Shown piece after piece: positions 61,648 through 64,000 of a stretch of DNA of 64,000 nucleotides (its first letter is position 1; every line of letters starts with the position of its first letter). The notes beneath the pieces are model-generated. The model saw nothing but the letters and a program-made list of their open reading frames with translations. It did not search any database and was not told the DNA's origin. A program made the position numbers and the translations under genes. This DNA is from Sediminicola sp035798135 (GTDB lineage: Bacteria; Bacteroidota; Bacteroidia; Flavobacteriales; Flavobacteriaceae), in contig JAPFBR010000005.1 in assembly GCA_035798135.1 (NCBI GenBank), positions 180,342-244,341 on the forward strand, in the 5' to 3' direction.

Positions 61648-62796
61648 TTATCGACGTAGGTACAGAAATCCTTGATATTCCGTTCCCAGATCGTTCAAGG
61701 TGGCCAGATAAAAATAGACCCCTGCTGGCAGGCCATTTTTCTCCCCAACTACAACATTGCCTACATTGGAAAAGCCCCTGAATTCATTGGTGTAGTTTAC
61801 CTTATCGAATACTTTTAATCCAAAACGGTCGAAAATCTGGATATGGTTGTTGGGCGATTGTTCCAATTCTGGGATGATCAGGACATCGTTGAGTCCGTCA
61901 TTGTTTGGGGTAAGGTAATAGTTATCCAAGTTTACGATCTCGGTCGCAATGGCCAAGCTGGCAAAGGTAATGGCGGCATAATCATCCGGAACAAAAACAG
62001 CCGAGGACACAAAGCCATTGGTAAGATCACCGCCTTGGGCCACGGCTCCAAGATCTACCCATTGGTTCCCTACTTTCGACCATCCTGCAACACCCACCTT
62101 ATAGGCAGCATCGGTGATGCCCGACATATTGCTGTCCTGGTCCCAACTGATGGTAATGGTTGAGGGAACATTCCCTGTTAAATGCCAAAATTCGGTGGTA
62201 CTCACTACATTGACATCCCTTGTTTTTCTGGTGGTATTAAAACTAGTGGTAAAAGTGCTGGGATTGTTGGGATCCTCAAAAAAATAGGCGCATTTCGCCA
62301 AGGTATTCACAGCATTGGAGTTTAGAATCAAAGGTCGAATTTTTTCGGTATTGCCCACTGGAAAGCTAAAAAATTGCTTGTTGGTAATGGCAGCATATCC
62401 ATCTACTTTGGTTACGTCCGAAGTGCTGAAATAATCCCCATTTTGAATAAAATTGAGGTAAATGTCCACCAAGTTTCTTGGGGTAATCACATCTCCACTT
62501 ATAAAGTTGGCGTCATTGGTAAGTGCCATGGAAGTATTTAGAAATACCCCATTGTCATTGAAGAACTCTATATCATAAAATATGGGCATAAAGGCCCCTG
62601 AAACGCTGATGGGCAGTTCTCCATAAAATCCTGCAAAACCCACATTTTGGTCAAACGAAGCATCATTGATGAGGTTGGTATGAAATCCTATCTGCCCCTC
62701 ATCATGAATGCGGATATTCCCACTGTTGTACAAGGCTGTTTGGGCCTGGAGACCAAGGCTGAGAAAAAGGAACGATATGAAAATGAAGTATTTCAT
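61648..62796 (-). CDS. Type IX secreted protein with gliding-motility C-terminal domain (paralogue of 56657)
   Basis: The 382-residue product has a signal peptide ending near GLQA. The C-terminus is the CHU_C domain: LDNYYLTPNNDGLNDVLIIP, HIQIFDRFGLKVF, then the ending GLPAGVYFYLATLNDLGTEY. The N-terminal region shares ALYNSGNIRIHDEGQIGFHT with the paralogue (there HNYGNIQVHNTAMVGFHMD). It lies 3 bp after the repeat-protein gene stop, so it is cotranscribed with it. The collagen-like gene begins about 150 bp further on. Confidence 0.88.
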   Translation of the reverse strand: MKYFIFISFLFLSLGLQAQTALYNSGNIRIHDEGQIGFHTNLINDASFDQNVGFAGFYGELPISVSGAFMPIFYDIEFFNDNGVFLNTSMALTNDANFISGDVITPRNLVDIYLNFIQNGDYFSTSDVTKVDGYAAITNKQFFSFPVGNTEKIRPLILNSNAVNTLAKCAYFFEDPNNPSTFTTSFNTTRKTRDVNVVSTTEFWHLTGNVPSTITISWDQDSNMSGITDAAYKVGVAGWSKVGNQWVDLGAVAQGGDLTNGFVSSAVFVPDDYAAITFASLAIATEIVNLDNYYLTPNNDGLNDVLIIPELEQSPNNHIQIFDRFGLKVFDKVNYTNEFRGFSNVGNVVVGEKNGLPAGVYFYLATLNDLGTEYQGFLYLRR

Positions 62797-62799
62797 AGC

Positions 62800-64000
62800 T
62801 TAGAAATCTAAGATAGTGAAATACCAAGTTCTATCCACGAAATTTGTAGGTGTTTGTGTTTCAACAATTTCAACTGTAAAAAAGTTTGGTTGCTGGTCAG
62901 CGACATAAATATGGACAAGTTCAGCATTGTTACCTAAATAACTAAGTTGAATTTGATATAATGCATCTGGTATCGGACTATTCAAGGTAACCGTGAATTT
63001 GCCAAAAAAATCGGAAGTTACCGTTGCACCGATTGTATGAGGAGTAAAAGTTGTCCCAGATATAACGATTGTACCATGAGCTTTTATAGGATTTGAAGCT
63101 ATTATTGTATTGTCCACATAATCCTTGTTTGCTGCGTCGGTTCCAGCAACTGGTGTTCCAATATTTTTGACGAGCAATCCGCCTGCATCGTTGCCGTCTG
63201 TCAATACCTCATTAATATTTTGAATTTCGTTCGTTGGGTCACTGTCTGCATCGTTTAAAGTAGACACGTCGATGGTCAAGTTAGGGTATGTTCCACCAAC
63301 AGTGATGTTCCCACTGCCCCCGTCCGCTATAGCTACCACTTGGTCAGGTGCCGCGTTCACGACCTGGAAGTCCTGTCCGGTCTGGGTCACGGTTATACCT
63401 GTACCCTGTGATACGGTCTGGTTCTCGTTTACTGGATCATTGTCGTTGTCGGCAACTGAAATTGCGCCACCACCATTTGATAGTGTGACATCGGTACCTG
63501 TTTGTGACAAAACCTGAATTTCGTTAGTTGGGCTGCTATCGGCATCGTTTAAGGTAGGCACGTCGATGGTCAAGTTGGGGTATGTTCCACCAACGGTGAT
63601 GTTCCCACTGCCCCCATCTGCTATAGCTACCACTTGGTCAGGTGCCGCGTTCACGACCTGGAAGTCCTGTCCGGTCTGGGTCACGATTATACCTGTGCCC
63701 TGAGATACGGTCTGGTTCTCGTTGGTTGGGTCACTGTCTGCATCGTTTAAGGTAGGCACGTCGATGGTCAAGTTGGGGTATGTTCCACCAACGGTGATGT
63801 TCCCACTGCCCCCGTCCGCTATAGCTACTACTTGGTCAGGTGCCGCGTTCACGACCTGGAAGTCCTGTCCGGTCTGGGTCACGGTTATACCTGTACCCTG
63901 TGATACGGTCTGGTTCTCGTTTACTGGATCATTGTCGTTGTCGGCAACTGAAATTGCGCCACCACCATTAGATAGTGTGACATCGGTACCTGTTTGTGAC
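62800..64000 (-). CDS. Tandem-repeat surface protein, N-terminus beyond the window
   Basis: The frame is open to the window edge, so the true start is not visible; the internal Met at 63882 is in the middle of a repeat. The repeat of about 64 residues (TQTGQDFQVVNAAPDQVVAI, ADGGSGNITVGGTYPNLTID, then DADSDPTNENQTVSQGTGI) alternates with a shorter unit (LSQTGTDVTLSNGGGAISVA). The last 110 residues form a different beta-rich end (HGTIVISGTTFTPHTIGATV, IYVADQQPNFFTVEI). Many Asp and Asn residues suggest calcium-binding adhesin repeats. It heads the visible surface operon. Confidence 0.85.
   Translation of the reverse strand, partial: SQTGTDVTLSNGGGAISVADNDNDPVNENQTVSQGTGITVTQTGQDFQVVNAAPDQVVAIADGGSGNITVGGTYPNLTIDVPTLNDADSDPTNENQTVSQGTGIIVTQTGQDFQVVNAAPDQVVAIADGGSGNITVGGTYPNLTIDVPTLNDADSSPTNEIQVLSQTGTDVTLSNGGGAISVADNDNDPVNENQTVSQGTGITVTQTGQDFQVVNAAPDQVVAIADGGSGNITVGGTYPNLTIDVSTLNDADSDPTNEIQNINEVLTDGNDAGGLLVKNIGTPVAGTDAANKDYVDNTIIASNPIKAHGTIVISGTTFTPHTIGATVTSDFFGKFTVTLNSPIPDALYQIQLSYLGNNAELVHIYVADQQPNFFTVEIVETQTPTNFVDRTWYFTILDF

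Noticed and set aside
1..64000. tRNA, rRNA or riboswitch genes
   Set aside because: No tRNA-like TTCGANNC arm with a matching acceptor stem, no rRNA sequence and no known riboswitch core was noticed in the intergenic regions.

Overview
The window comes from a member of the Bacteroidota, most likely a marine Flavobacteriaceae. The evidence is: type IX secretion parts and substrates (PorT/SprT, the DUF5103 plug protein, two type-B C-terminal sorting domains), a Na+-translocating NADH:quinone reductase operon, a TamL-type lipoprotein in place of TamA, a short 287-residue housekeeping sigma factor, a DUF6747 mini-protein, and -7 boxes of the Bacteroidota form TAnnTTTG.

Region 1 (about 1-19,930) is the unusual part. 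It is an AT-rich array of about 21 short units, every gene on the minus strand, separated by 22 imperfect palindromes of about 50-205 bp. Each palindrome has the layout of an integron attC site. In most units the core just upstream of the gene (read on the minus strand as CGTTRKR) is repeated, inverted and extended to 8-14 matching bases, just downstream of the same gene. This is the expected signature of integron gene cassettes. No integrase or attI was found, so the array behaves like a cluster of attC sites lacking an integrase, ending about 300 bp from rpoD. Cargo includes three serine beta-lactamase-fold hydrolases, a PLP decarboxylase, a thioredoxin, a VOC/glyoxalase protein, a Coq4-like protein, a DsrE-like protein, a beta-propeller lipoprotein, a cyclopropane-synthase-like methyltransferase, NTF2-fold lipoproteins and several proteins I do not recognise. 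Two cassettes carry a single inactivating change (a thioredoxin frameshift and a DUF1905 nonsense codon), one holds two genes with no clear attC between them, and one has no convincing ORF.

Region 2 (20-43 kb) is conserved core chromosome: rpoD, pnp, rpsO, a lipoprotein, fbaA-accD, tamL divergent from an rRNA methyltransferase, ubiE-porT, trkA-trkH for potassium uptake, a class I aminotransferase, a fatty acid desaturase, rsmG, pruA, and a DUF5103-DUF3667-apaG cluster.

Region 3 (43-54 kb) is the nqrABCDEF operon closed by a terminator, then an uncharacterised small gene overlapping apbE, whose product family attaches FMN to NqrB and NqrC. It is followed by a methyltransferase, map and gpmI.

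Region 4 (54.5-64 kb) holds a DUF6747 mini-gene, an M48 protease, an M15 peptidase, and a minus-strand surface-protein cluster: a long tandem-repeat protein running off the right edge, two paralogous proteins with gliding-motility (CHU_C) C-terminal domains, and a 1,218-residue collagen-like protein with about 900 residues of Gly-X-Y. No tRNA, rRNA, CRISPR array, transposase or prophage gene was recognised.
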